NCBI GenBank assembly: GCA_029990175.1 | Contig: JARKIP010000028.1 | Span: 8,992,501-9,056,500 of the forward strand | Source: Petunia secreta | Taxonomy: Eukaryota > Streptophyta > Magnoliopsida > Solanales > Solanaceae | Direction of reading: 5' to 3' | Length of the DNA: 64,000 nucleotides | Shown here: one piece after another, positions 46,266 through 58,205 of the stretch | How the letters are laid out: each line of letters starts with the position of its first letter | Position numbering within the stretch: the first letter of the stretch is position 1 | Made by a program: the position numbers and the translations under genes | The notes under the pieces: generated by a model | The model's database searches: none | What the model was told of the DNA's origin: nothing | What the model saw: only the letters and a program-made list of their open reading frames with translations

Positions 46266-49200
46266 TGTAATACCCTAGTTAAATAAAAATAAAGGCAATT
46301 TAGTCATTTCATAAATTATTTCAAAAAAGAAAAAGAAAAAGAAAAAAAAAAAGAAACAGCCAAGCCAAAAGGGACTCTGTAGAGTCCAAATACAAAAGAA
46401 AATTGGTACCAAGGGATTAAGGGAAAGGGGTTTTTACTGCAACAACAAAAGGAAAAAAAAAAGTTTACAAAGAAAAGCTTTTACTACTTCAGAAGAACAT
46501 CAGGGAAAACAAGTATAGAATCAGGGAAACGAAGGTAAACAAAACTTTTTTTTCTCGGTTAATTTCATCCTTTGCCCAAACAATTAGCCTGTATAAGGAA
46601 GTAAGTTGGTTAACTAGATGTAATGAAAATAATAGGAAGACACATGAGTATTTTATATAGAAAAATCAGGAATCTACTATTAGTGGGATGCAAATCCTAG
46701 TTGTTAGCTTTTAGCAAGCACTATAGTGTACGGATTAAGAGTGCTTGGTCGTTCTATAGTTGACTACCATGTCAAAAGTTATTCCTCTATATAGATATGA
46801 ACTAATAGAGATATAAATTGAATAATTATACAAGGAATTACATTCACAATTGACTAAATTGAAGAATAGAATCTCAATCAGGCATTCCCGAGGATCGAGT
46901 ATTCTAATTAATTTTAAATTATCCTAAACAAGAAAATTAATACGAGATCGATACAATGTGATTATAGATTGACCGGACGAGGTGTTGGATCGCTCGTGGA
47001 AGATACGCTTAAGCTACACGCATTTGTACTGTGAGTGATGACCTTACCATAATTTGTGTTTCTATAACCTGCATGGTTTTATACTTAATTTGAAATAAAA
47101 GGTGTTACTGAATATTTTGAATTGCATGGGACAAGTCCTTTTACAAGATATGTACCGAGGTTTACTTGAATTATTTTACCGTTACAGGATATGGTTTTTA
47201 TCGCTACTTGACATGTTTTACCGCTATGTGAAATATTGAATTGTTACTTGAAATGCCTTGTACTTGGTATAGAGAATATATATAGGCAGAATACATACAT
47301 AACCCCTCGAAGTTGGCCCAAATTTCCACTAAAACACTCATACTTACGAAATGATCAGATAGACACTTCTACTTGACACAAGTGTGTCTCATAGACACCT
47401 GGTGCTGACATGACACCTTGTGTGTGTTTCACTTGAACTGTAGCGCGTGAAAGCCTTAAAATTATTTTTTCTCTTTTGTTTTAAATTAAATTAAATCATT
47501 CACGTGGACCCCACGTCACCAATTCTTCACCGCAGCTCATCCGCTTGAAACCACCGGTTGCAACCATATAAATAATCTATAGGCGCAACCATTCAATCCC
47601 TATGAATTCGCCACCACTTCTTCAAAAACGAGTTGTTGTCTCCATCGTTTTTCTTTGATTAGCACTAAACGGAGCTGAAAAGCACTCCAATGAGCAGTGA
47701 ACGGAGCTCTGAAAATGGCAAACGGAGCTCTGCAAAACATACTCTATAGGCAGCGTACGGAGCTCTGAAAAATCTATTTTGACGAGTCCATTCCTAGATC
47801 CAAAAATATATTTTCGTGTCATTCTAATGTTAAATCAAGAACACTTAGAAGCAATCACTTTTGAATAAAAAGACTTAAAATGGATAGTAATCAAAATGGA
47901 ATTTTAAAAAAAATCAATCAATTAATGCTGAAAATTTTGAATTCAAGAATATACAGAAGGACCAATATGAATGAAGCAATTACGAGGACATATTCTGAAG
48001 TACAAAGTCACAAGGAAAAGGCCAGATTTTTAAAAAGACTAGCAAGAAACCTGTCATGATGATGACAACAATGAAGACAAAAATAGAGGGAAATGTCTAA
48101 GTTTGAGAAAATCTATGATCTGGGTATTAAAGATTAAACAATTTTGGAGATGGGTTTTGATTTTTACTTTGAGATTTTTGGACTAGAAATAGAAAAGGAA
48201 GGTGAAAATTTGGAAATTGGAGGCTGGGGGAGGTGACGAGAAAGATGAAGTTTCCGGTGGGAGAAGAAGAGGAAGGAGGGGGAGGTGTGAGGAGGAAGAT
48301 GAAGTTTTGGAATTGGTTTTATTTTATTATATTTTATGCCTTTTAGTTTTTGTTTTCCTTTTCATTTTAAAAGATTATATATAGATTTAATTTTTTTTCA
48401 AAAAATTACACATGTCACAAGGTGATTTGGTAGCTCGCCACGTCACCCGCGATTGTTGTTCACGTATAAGGTCTGCTCAATACGAGTATTTACGAGACAC
48501 ACCTGTGTCAAGTAGAGTCTATCTGATCACTTCGTAAGTATGAGTGTTTAAGTGGGAATCTGGGCCAACTTCGAGGGGGGCTATATATATATATATATTT
48601 TTTGTATGAGCCTTGACAGACCCCGTAGCTAACGACGGGTACATTAGACCTGGTGCACCTTGTATACTCCGGATTACCATTACAGTCCTTGCTAGTGGGA
48701 AGGTAGAACTAGCTTACCGTTATTGATTTCCTCAGGGAGAAATTTATACCGATTACATGGTTTGTTCTTGGAAATCTCCCAAACCCATATGCTTGATATA
48801 ATATAGTGATTACTGAATTTACTAATGATTTGATATTGATTACTGTTTACAAGAAGTACTGGAAAAGATTGATTTCTGTTTGTTATTCTGAAAGTGACAA
48901 TTAAATGATATGTGTATTTCTGCATCAGATATACTGGCATGTTTTTGACTTGTCCCCACTTAAAACAGTTGTTGCTAAGCGTTGTTACTCACTGAGTTGC
49001 GACTCACTCCTCGCTATATTTTTTTCCAGAGACAGCAGGTGTCGTAGCCGAGGATTTCCATTCTTAGAGTCGTGAGTTGACAATCCTGGTGAGACAATCT
49101 TGGTGAGCCCCGCATTAGTTCGCGTGGGCAAGAGCTTTATTAATTCATTATTTTCCTTCTTTGAAACTCTTAGAGTCGCTCCATTTAGTCATTTGCTAGT

Positions 49201-49516
49201 CATTCATTTAATCAGTTGGGTAACCAGTTGAATTATTCATTAATAAGTTACTCTTGCGAGTATTTGGTCTTTTATGAACTTACTACAACCCTATTAGATG
49301 TTCTCGTATTATTTGGAGATAAACGTGGTATTTTTTTATTATTAATGCGTAAGGATATTGGTTGTTAGTTGGTTTTCTGTTTGTTTAAAAGCAAGTAAAT
49401 TTTGGTTATGCCAAAAAACAGGGGAAATTCTGCCCGATTTTCTGAAAAAATTTGATAGGGCTTGCTTGGGGCACTAGCTCCTAAGCGCCGATCACTACCC
49501 AAATTGGGCCGTGACA
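46266..49516 (+). repeat. 5' LTR of a Tekay/Del-like Ty3/gypsy element, with nested insertion
   Basis: Begins TGTAATACCCTAG and ends GGGCCGTGACA, followed after a few bases by the primer-binding site TGGTATCAGAGCC (49521-49533). Without the nested element at about 47301-48582 it would be about 1.97 kb. The 3' LTR is outside the window. The LTR carries CACTCCTCGCTATATTTTTT and GACAGCAGGTGTCGTAGCC near its end, which I recognise as usual for this group in plants. Confidence 0.85.
47301..48582. mobile_element. MULE-like element with long inverted repeats
   Basis: Termini are about 90-bp inverted repeats: CCCCTCGAAGTTGGCCCA on the left with ACTCATACTTACGAAATGAT inside; TGGGCCAACTTCGAGGGG on the right with ATCACTTCGTAAGTATGAG inside. 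The interior (about 1.1 kb) contains no transposase. Around 47665-47775 a short word (ACGGAGCTCTGAAAA and variants) recurs four times. Long TIRs and size suggest a non-autonomous Mutator-like element; a 9-bp target duplication is obscured by AT-rich flanks. Confidence 0.75.
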
Positions 49517-49520
49517 AAGT

Positions 49521-49533
49521 TGGTATCAGAGCC
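49521..49533 (+). other. primer-binding site (initiator tRNA-Met) of the Tekay/Del-like element
   Basis: TGGTATCAGAGCC lies a few bases after the LTR end at 49516 and matches the complement of the 3' end of initiator methionine tRNA. Confidence 0.9.
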
Positions 49534-49735
49534 CTAGGTTATTCCTGTGACTAATGGAGCACACGTCAGTAGTAGAATCTCTATTATGGTTATGTAGCCG
49601 GCCATTCCCATAATCGTTATTCTGCGAGGGCGTGATGAGATGTTTCGTGTCTACCTTTCTTTCTTGTTCCTTTCGTACGTGTGAGATGACTACTGCTAAA
49701 TAGATGAATCTAATGTTAGTTATCTTATTACTCAG

Positions 49736-49801
49736 ATGGCTGGTAAGACAAGATATAAAAAGGCAGCCCAAGCTGCTGCGAATTCCTCCACTGCTGGTCG
49801 T
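49736..49801 (+). pseudogene. start of gag of the Tekay/Del-like element
   Basis: ATG at 49736 opens MAGKTRYKKAAQAAANSS, a gag N-terminus, cut after 22 codons by the insertion at 49802. The gag sequence resumes at 61881. Confidence 0.7.
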
Positions 49802-51583
49802 TGTCACGCCTTTTTTTAACACACAAAAATTAAAATAAATAGAATTGCGTATTTAAAAAGTTATGACGAGTGTTAAAGGTACACAATTATTCAAGAGAAA
49901 ATCGGAGTCGCCACTTGACAAGTTAAAGGTATGCCAAGTCACCAAAGTGGTGTACCTAGAACACCCTTGACTCGTCTAATAGCCTGCATCAGAGATTCGG
50001 GTAAGGTTCTCAGTCGACTCTCGGGAAGGTATTAGGCACCCTCGAGTCCTGTGCCAAGAACAGTTGCTTTATTGTCGCAATTTTAATTTATTAAATATGG
50101 TTGTTATATTAATGCTGTTAATTTGAATTTGTACTTTGATTCAGAAAAAGTAAAAAAAATGTTATTCTTATCCAACCTCACAGAGGACTGGTCTATTTTA
50201 AAAGAATTTAATTAAACTTCATTGAGACTATTAAATAAGGTGAGTTGTTTGCCAAATTAAGGGCCATTTTGTGAATAGGTGGCTATTTGTCACGACACAA
50301 GTAACCCTTAAATTTGAAGTGGGCTAAATTATTTGCAAAAAATGAACTGATTCAATTGAGCTTGTTTGATTTATTTCTCATATAAAATGAATATTTACAT
50401 TGATAAGGAAAAAAAATAAACTAACTTTAACAATTTTTATTAACATTATTCATTTCAAAAAATATATGGTGGTTGTATGATCAAAAAGTGAGGGCTATTT
50501 GTCAACAGAGAATAGGAGCAGTTTCGTCGTTTACAGTACTACTGTATTCACAAGATTAGCTTTCTAATTCAGTCGATTCACTGCCTAAACATTTGCAACA
50601 CTGCCTCCCCGCATCACCACCCCAACATAAATCAACCATCACCCTCACCTTGCCACAGTTCAAACAAAAACAGTCTCTATCCTAAATCCATCATAGCACA
50701 ACTCACACAGCTTGCCACCATCATTTCAAACGTAGAACAAAACAAATGACAACCATAACAGAGCGAGAAGAAGAAGAATGAAAAAAAAAATAAAAAAAAA
50801 ACAGATCAGAAAAAGAACGGAGCCACGGGCAAAGTAGAAAATTTTTAGGAAATGGGATGTAGGGTGACGGGGAAGGGTAAGGGGTATGGGTAGAGATTGA
50901 GAGGCGTGAGGGGAAGAGAAAGAAACGAAAAATCACCGGAAAAATGGAGATGGCCGGATTTCGAGTTTGACCGAAACTTTGACCCCCGATCTACGAAAAT
51001 TGGTCGCTCCTTTGCAAAAATCAATGGTGGAAATGGAATGAGGAGGTCGAGATCTTTCCAATGGTATATTTTGCTAAATTTTCCGGCCACCAGAGGTGGT
51101 GGTCCGGCGGCGGAACAATGGTGGTTCCGCTGTGGAAGGTGATTTCCGGCGTAGGGGTAATTTTTCAGCATGGTGGCCATAGTCTCTTGACTAAAGGGGT
51201 GTGAAATGGGAGAAATGGGGGTTTTGTGTATATATATGTGAGGTGTGGGCTTGGGTTAAAATTTGGGCTTGTGGGTCATGGGATTGGGCTATCATTTTTT
51301 TTACAAATGACTACTAAAACGTCCACCTTATTTAAAGCATACACAAACTAGCTAGAGTTAAAATCACACAAAATTACAATATTATCACAACTAAAATGTA
51401 AAATTTCAATCAAACACAGAACAAGCAATTTTTGGTAATTTTCATATTTTCTATCCTAATTAACGACAATTTTAATTAAAATAAAGACTAAAATTTAGGA
51501 AAGTTTCGGCAAAAAATCCTAAGAACCTAACACGGCTATTTTGGGTAATTTTTTTGTATTCGTGCCAAAATTAGGTGATTACA
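49802..51583 (-). repeat. 3' LTR of the Tat/Ogre-like element, internally deleted
   Basis: 1782 bp, TGTCACGCC to GGTGATTACA on the plus strand. It matches 58206-61875 closely at both ends but lacks an internal segment of about 1.88 kb: the join is at about 50580 (TTCAGTCGATT directly followed by CACTGCCTAAAC). On the minus strand the purine tract AAAGAGGGACAAC precedes it. Confidence 0.92.
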
Positions 51584-52264
51584 GTTGTCCCTCTTTGTTC
51601 GGGAACACAAAGAGTTTTCGGACAAAGAAGTAATCGACAACTAATTTTGACTTTTCGGTTCTAGCCGAGAGCATGCTTTTCAAAATGGGGACCGTACCCT
51701 GAATTTTGGTTCTAACTGAGAACAAGGTTACCTAAATATCCCTGGACTAAAGGAAACATGTCAGTGTAGTTCCTTACGTGCGGTAGCTGGGACTACCGCA
51801 TTCAAACAGACACTAGACTCTTCTAGTCTTACTAAGACAACACTAGACACTCTGGACTACTAAGATGACACTAGACACTCTAGACTACTACGACAAACTA
51901 GAGACTCTTCTAGACACACTTGGGGCTGATACTAGACACTCTTAGGCACACAAGGGCTGTCGCTGCTGGTCACTGGTTGCTTGCTGATTGGCGGTCATTG
52001 CTTTACAGATAAAATGAAAGTACAATATTGAAAATGTAAAGTTACAATTCCTACTCTAAGTCTTCATGCTTCCCGAGATGAGCTTCTTGGTTCTTGCTCC
52101 CCTCATTTTTTGAAAAATGAAACCACCGTTCTTGGTTCAGGTGGGTCTTCCTCTTGCAGAAAATAATAACCACTGATTTTGGTTCAGGTGGGTCTTCCCT
52201 CTTTACAGAAATGAATTCCCTCGTTCTTCAGGTGGGCACCTAGCCTTCTTCAAATGTATTCCCT

Positions 52265-52770
52265 CGTTCTTCAGGTGGTTGCTTCGACTTCTCCAAACTA
52301 CTCCCTCATTCTCCAGGTGGGTGCCTCGACTTTCTCTAAACTACTCCCTCATTCTCCAGGTGGGTGCCTCGACTTCTCTAAAATACTCCATCATTCTCCA
52401 GGTGGGTGCCTCAACTTTCTCTAAACTACTCCCTCATTCTCCAGGTGGGTGCCTCGACTTTCTCTAAACTACTTCATCATTCTCCAGGTGGGTGCCTTGA
52501 CTTCTTCTAAACTACTCCCTCATTCTCCAGGTGGGTGCCTCGACTTCCTCTAAACTACTCCCTCATTCTCCAGGTGGGTGCCTCGACTTTCTCTAAACTA
52601 CTCCCTCATTCTCCAGGTGGGTGCCTCGACTTCTTCTAAACTACTCCCTCATTCTCCAGGTGGGTGCCTCGGCTTCCTCTAAACTACTCCCTCATTCTCC
52701 AGGTGGGTGCCTCGACTTCTCTAAACTACTCCCTCATTCTCCAGGTGGGTGCCTCGACTTTCTCTAAATG
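52265..52770. repeat. minisatellite, about 42-bp unit, about 11 copies
   Basis: Unit of about 42 bases built on ACTACTCCCTCATTCTCCAG, then GTGGGTGCCTCGACTT with a short CT-rich linker (40-44 bases per unit). Eleven good copies, plus two or three degenerate ones to the left (from about 52150: TTCAGGTGGGTCTTCC). It lies in the non-coding 3' half of the Tat/Ogre-like element. Confidence 0.92.
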
Positions 52771-52789
52771 AATTTTCTTGTAAAGGTTG

Positions 52790-55100
52790 CTTCTGACATG
52801 GAAGTTGAAACTGTTGCTCTTGAAATTGCCGCTTGGGTTGGCTTTGACTTGAAATTTGAAACTTCTGAAACTTGAAATTGCCACTCAGGCTGGCTTTGAC
52901 TTGAAAATGAAATGTCCGCTTATAGTTGTGCAGATTTTGACTTTAAGACTGGAAACTGCATCTTGAATCTGCTTATTCTTGGACGATCTCTTTCATGGTA
53001 CATTCTTTGGACCGTCGTTCTTTATACCAATGTGCAACATTAGACTCCAATTATCTAGGTTGGTCCTGACTTGCTCTAGTACGACTATGAAACTTGTAAA
53101 CGAGCTTTGCGAAGCTTTCTATTGCTCGAAAAGAAATGAGAAGAAAAATAAAATGAAAGAATTTCAAGAGGAGACATTGAATGAAAGATGTCTCCAGGAA
53201 AAGAAGAACTTATCCGGAGGTGAAATAACGACCTTATTAGACATGACATGCATTTGGAATCAACTCCTCATCCGTTCACACGATCTATCCCTGATTTTCC
53301 TCCCATTCTTCAAATCTTGTTTGATGGAAAAGCTAACGACCCTCATTGGACTAGTAGTGACCTTTCGGGTTTTCACCGACTAGCCTCTCTCTTTGTTTTT
53401 TTAACTCACTATTGTCTTGCAGCGCCTTTTCAGGTTTTCACCGACAAGACTTCATTTTTTTTTCATCGATCTCCTATCTTTCCTAGTTGACCGACCCCAT
53501 CTATTCTTTATTTCTTCAATTTTCGCCCTTTATCTTTATTCTTCAGAGAATTTCTCCTTTAATGACCCGGGTGCCCCCAGCTTCTAAATGCGATTGTTGA
53601 CTTATAAGAAATGCAATTTTACAGTGTGAAAATTGTCCCTTGACACCTCAATCGGCTTGACATTCTCAATTCGGTCAGAAGGGTCTTTATTTGGACTGTA
53701 ATGTTGGATTTGGTTAGGCTGTAAAGAAAAGGATTCAGCACAAAAGCTCAAAAACATCCCACGAGACGACTAGAATGAGCATTACACGATTTGAAATCAC
53801 CGATTTTGAAAAATAAACCAAACTTTTTCCCCAGTTTAGGTAAATTGAGGATTCCTTTTTTTTTTTTTGTCTTTTTTTTTTTTGGTTTGAAGAGCGGTAT
53901 GAAAGCATCTCATGAAACGACTTGGTAAATATTACAACCCTTGGAATCATTTCTTTTAAAATAATAACTAACTGAGGCTTCGATTTATTGAAAAAACGAG
54001 GAATTATCTTTAGAATTTCTGATATGAAAACATAGGGGATATTGAGATTATTCCCCGAGATGAACACAATCATAAAAGGGATGTTGAATTTCTCCTTTTT
54101 TTTTTTCAGAACCAACTTCTGCCCCAGTTTAGGATAAACTGAGGCACTTTAAGTTTCGTCTCTGATTTCGAGACTGATATCTCATGAAACATATGAATAG
54201 ATGGTACAAAAAATAGAAGTTTGTTTCTATTTTATTTTATTAACTTCTGCCCCAGTTTAACATACATTGGAGATTTGAATTTCCTTTCACATTGGCCGCA
54301 AACTTGGAGGCAAGCTTTTGCGTCAACGAGGAACATGGAAAAAATAAACTTTTTCATGTTATGACCACACCCGAATGGTTGCCTACTTATCCTTTTGAGG
54401 GGAATCAGGTCAGACGTAGCTCTACCACTGAGGTAGATTTTTGTTGCTTTTCTTTTCCTTTTTTCTTTTTTTTTTCTTTAATCACATCAAATTGATTCCA
54501 AGGGAGGGTAGGCTAAAGAAAACACAGAATAAGACTCAAAAGGATTGACAAAGGATATAGTGTTTGGGTGGAAGGAATGAAGACCGTTCGTCATCCCGAC
54601 CAGAGAATGCCTCGCACAAATGATGATTCAATCAATTGACCTGGATTAATCCACACGTGTCCTCAACTTCTACTTCAATGATGTTTCTCAAAACTGGTAT
54701 TACAAATTCGGCTGAAGCGACCGAACACAATTTGAACTTCTCACCGATCTCCCTTATCGGATGACTATAGATTAATTCCCAACTTATTTCGCTCCTTGTT
54801 TTATCCCTCTTTACTACTCAAATAGCTCACAATGCCAGAGTGTGTGTTTAGATCAAGACGTAAATTCTGCACGCATGTCATGTTATTAAGGCCGACAAAA
54901 CATAAAACGGAATACTAAAGAAACAAGACCAAGAAAGAAAATAAGAAACATAATGTTGAGACGAGAAAAGGATCCCGCTTTTCATTGAATTAAAGATAGA
55001 AGGGTTTGAACATCAAAACAAGCAAAATAATGCACTTGGGTATCAACCCTTGAATAACCAAGTACACAGAAAGATTATCAAAACCAGCTGCAACATTTCA
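52790..55100. other. non-coding interior of the Tat/Ogre-like element
   Basis: Where a complete element would carry pol, I see only short frames in all directions, pyrimidine-rich runs and three copies of a CCCCAGTTTA motif (near 53830, 54122, 54249). No protease, RT, RNase H or integrase motif could be read. Confidence 0.6.
54125..54141. repeat. small perfect hairpin
   Basis: CAGTTTA-GGA-TAAACTG: a 7-bp stem with a 3-base loop, flanked by CCC and AGG that extend it imperfectly. A mismatched version, CAGTTTAGGTAAATTG, is at 53832-53847. Function unknown. Confidence 0.7.
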
Positions 55101-55139
55101 CAACCACTCAATTGCAAGTCAGGGCTGGTTTCCTGCTTT

Positions 55140-56483
55140 TCATGCATTGTTGAGCCCTTCACCAAGATGTACCATGCTGATACCAAAGAAAATCCCTGAA
55201 TTTGGCAACATCTTCTGCTTTTCCTCATTTTGTCCAACTCCCGTCATGGCAGATTTCACTTCTTTGGGATTGATGACTGACTGGGCAAGATATGGAATTG
55301 GCTTCTCGAGAGACATGTTCGTCTTCTTTATTTCTTCAACCCTTACTATGTTTACTACCCCAAACACAATTTCAGGAACACAGTTCACTGTCACAAGCAT
55401 TTGGTTAGCCCCAATTGACACATCACCAACAGGTACTATCGGCATTGCAGATTCAGATCTCAAATCTTCTCCACATACCATTCCCACCATATACACATCA
55501 TCATGGACGGGCAATGAGTTCTGGTTGATATCTGGCGCATCTGAGCCCTCGACTTGGACCTGGCCATTATCTATCAAGGCTTGAACTGCCCTCTTGAGAT
55601 AGTGGCAATCTTATGTGTCATGACCACGTGCGCCTGAATGGTAAGCGCATTGACGAGAGTCATCCACTTTGTCCCTTGGATGCATTCCTCCCTTGACCGG
55701 CCTCAACATATCCAAAGCCTGCAACTTCTCGAAAACATTAGTGTAAGATTCCCCGATTGGCGTGAGCTTCTTCTTTTCCTCCTCTCGCGCCCTCTTGTAT
55801 TTGGGTCTTGGGACGAAAGTAGAAGGTCTCTTTGGCCGATATGGCAATTTACGTGGAGTCTGGTATTGATTATGTTGAGCTTGGTGAGTGTGGTATGTGG
55901 GTTGTGGGGCTGGTGCGTGCCATTGCGGACAGGCACTTTTTGGAGCATATGGTCGCGCTTTTTGGAGTGGAGGAACGCAATATTTTGAATCTTGCAAAGG
56001 GTAGTGTTGCAAATGATGTTTCTGTGAGGCTCGATGGCATGAGTGGGGTTGTTTGCACCATTCCTCATCCCTTCTTCCTGGACCTCGTTCTTTTTCCTCT
56101 TTCTTCCCGAGACACTTCGTACTAACCAAGCCTGTGAATTGTTGAACGGAGACCATGGGTGAAGCACACAACCGTTTGGATGGAGGTGGTGGTGTCGAAG
56201 GACACACTGTGAAGGGTCTCATAATATCTGCTGTGTTGTAGTAGGGAGAGTCGGGAGAATACTGCAGATCCTCGGCTGTAGGGCCTTTTGCCTGACGTAA
56301 GACAGTCAAGGCATGCCCTAAAAGACAAACTGGCACTCCACGACAAGCTTGTTCTCTGGTCATGGCGATAAACATATCAGCCACCAATTGTTTCAGATTT
56401 TTGACCTCTTCTGTCAACCTTCTATTTTCAAGTGCCAAGAGTTCATGAGGGCCGATCTCAGAATTTCCAGCGTTAGACGACAT
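55140..56483 (-). pseudogene. Tat/Ogre-like gag with an in-frame stop
   Basis: The minus-strand frame from ATG at 56483 opens MSSNAGNSEIGPHELL, then a coiled-coil-like stretch (LENRRLTEEVKNLKQLVADM). It continues through a Pro/His/Gln-rich middle with basic segments (PYRPKRPSTFVPRPKYKRAR) and a conserved gag block, LTPIGESYTNVFEKLQALDM, ending RQCAYHSGARGHDT at a TAA (55613-55611). The same frame resumes at once, DCHYLKRAVQALIDNGQVQV, and runs to 55140. The YHS-GHDT-C-LK-I-LI-G pattern is the Cys/His segment of Tat/Ogre-type gags. The open frame also extends upstream to 56558. Only one internal stop was seen, so decay is modest. Confidence 0.8.
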
Positions 56484-56699
56484 GGTAGCGGGTCCCTTTG
56501 ATCCTGTTGGATATGTCTGGAATGATGCCAGAATCTCATACCAAATCTCCGAACTCAAAAGCTATTGGCAAACAAATCAGATTAGCACAAAAGAGTCACA
56601 AATTGCAAGCCTAGGGTTGTTATGTGTCATCTCGAAATGGTTCTCGGCGCAAGCCGAGTGTACCGACCATATCCCTTGAAGATTGCTTACGTGCCTTGA

Positions 56700-58180
56700 G
56701 AAAAATCAGAACAAAATGGTAACTGACACGTAATTAGAACAAGGACAAACTTGGATGATTCTTTGATTGATTTTTTTAAACCTCTTTTTCTGACTGAAAA
56801 ACATAATTTAGACAAACGACACGAGACGGATTCAAAATAAACTGCTTGACGTTATACACGAGTCAAAAGATATATACAAACTGACACATTAGGTGGGCAC
56901 ACCCGGACGGTGAAAATAATGAGACTCGACATTTAGCGGAGTCAGATTACTCCACAAGGATCGACGCAAAATAATACTCAAGTAATTATAATTTATCGCC
57001 TGTACCCTCGCTTGTCCTTAGACAAAACAAAATAAAGCGGACCCTAAACAATAACAATTTTTTATCTCTTTGTTTTTTTTTTAAAGTAAAACCAAGACTT
57101 AACCGAAGATTCGAACATAACTTAAGAACAGATTATGAATCAAACCATTTTTTTTTATTCGAAAAGTAACTCCAAGATCGGACATTACGATAATGCAAAG
57201 ATGGCATAAAAACTTGATTTTTGAAACAAACTCTTCGATTTGATTTGAAAATGAATCTTAGAGTATTTACAAAATTTGGTCATTATAACGACACAAAGAC
57301 ACAAAATATTACACGAATTAGATGCAAAATTGGTTTACAAAAATTGGCCATTATGACGGCGTAAAACCCCGATAAATTATTTTCCAAAAATATGGACTTG
57401 ACTTGGACATAGACTCAAAGACAAAAGAGTCCCAAAATTTCGCCATTGTACCGGCGCGAAACTATGACAAATTATTTTCTAACACATGAGACCAAAACAG
57501 GACACAAAATTAGACTCTAGAAGTTCTTGAAAAAAAAAATCGTCATTATAACGGCGTAAAATGACAACTAAAGATATTTTGAGACACGAGACTAAACCCA
57601 TATTTTCCAAAATTTAACACCTACCCCCGGTGATCGGTCAGCATAACAACCCTCTTTCTACAACAAATGCAACACATAAGATGCTGATAATGCGTCTTTT
57701 GGGGACACGGGCCCATCTTGAAACAAAGGGGTCAGCCTAGGCAAGTGCAGTACCGGAGTACCGCACCTCATTAAATCCAATGATATGCAAATAATTCGAC
57801 CTAAATTGGAGCGGGTCAAACTCTAGGTGACTCAATGGGTTCATTATCTAATGATTCAGACATTTGGAAGTGCCTCAGGGGTACCGGTCGACAACGTCTA
57901 ACGGCCTAAACCAACGCATCTCCTCCTAAAACAGGGTTAACTTTTTGCGCCCGAAGACACGACAAAAAATTCCAGCCGACAAAGCGAAACTGGCGCGCAT
58001 ATGTGCAGTGTTCCAGAAGACTCAGAGGGGTGCGGAAGAAGATAGTTTATATACAGTTCAACAATATCAAAGCGGTAACATTCAACCTTTCATGTGATAA
58101 CGACAAACATATAACAACAATATATTTAATAAATTAAAACATGCAACAATTTTATAAAGCCGGAGATTCTAGTTTTCACT
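56700..58180. other. 5' untranslated leader of the Tat/Ogre-like element
   Basis: AT-rich DNA between the gag start and the primer-binding site, without open frames of note. A motif of the type ATTATGACGGCGTAAAA recurs at about 57282, 57348, 57440 and 57542, a diverged local repeat (CATTATAACGGCGTAAAA and variants). Confidence 0.6.
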
Positions 58181-58185
58181 AATTT

Positions 58186-58204
58186 CCCCAGTGGAGTCGC
58201 CAAG
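58186..58204 (-). other. primer-binding site of the Tat/Ogre-like element
   Basis: On the minus strand, immediately after the LTR, the sequence reads GCTTGGCGACTCCACTGGGG. TGGCGACTCCACTGGGGA is the type of site described for Ogre/Tat elements. The assignment to a specific tRNA is from general knowledge of the family. Confidence 0.75.
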
Positions 58205-58205
58205 C

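Noticed and set aside
50845..51180. Frames in the Tat/Ogre-like LTRs (also 60517-61035 and 61137-61472)
   Set aside because: Proline- or serine-rich low-complexity frames in LTR DNA, overlapping on both strands, without a domain.
52265..52770. Possible CRISPR-like array
   Set aside because: Repeats are directly contiguous with no unique spacers, and the context is a plant retrotransposon; it is a minisatellite.
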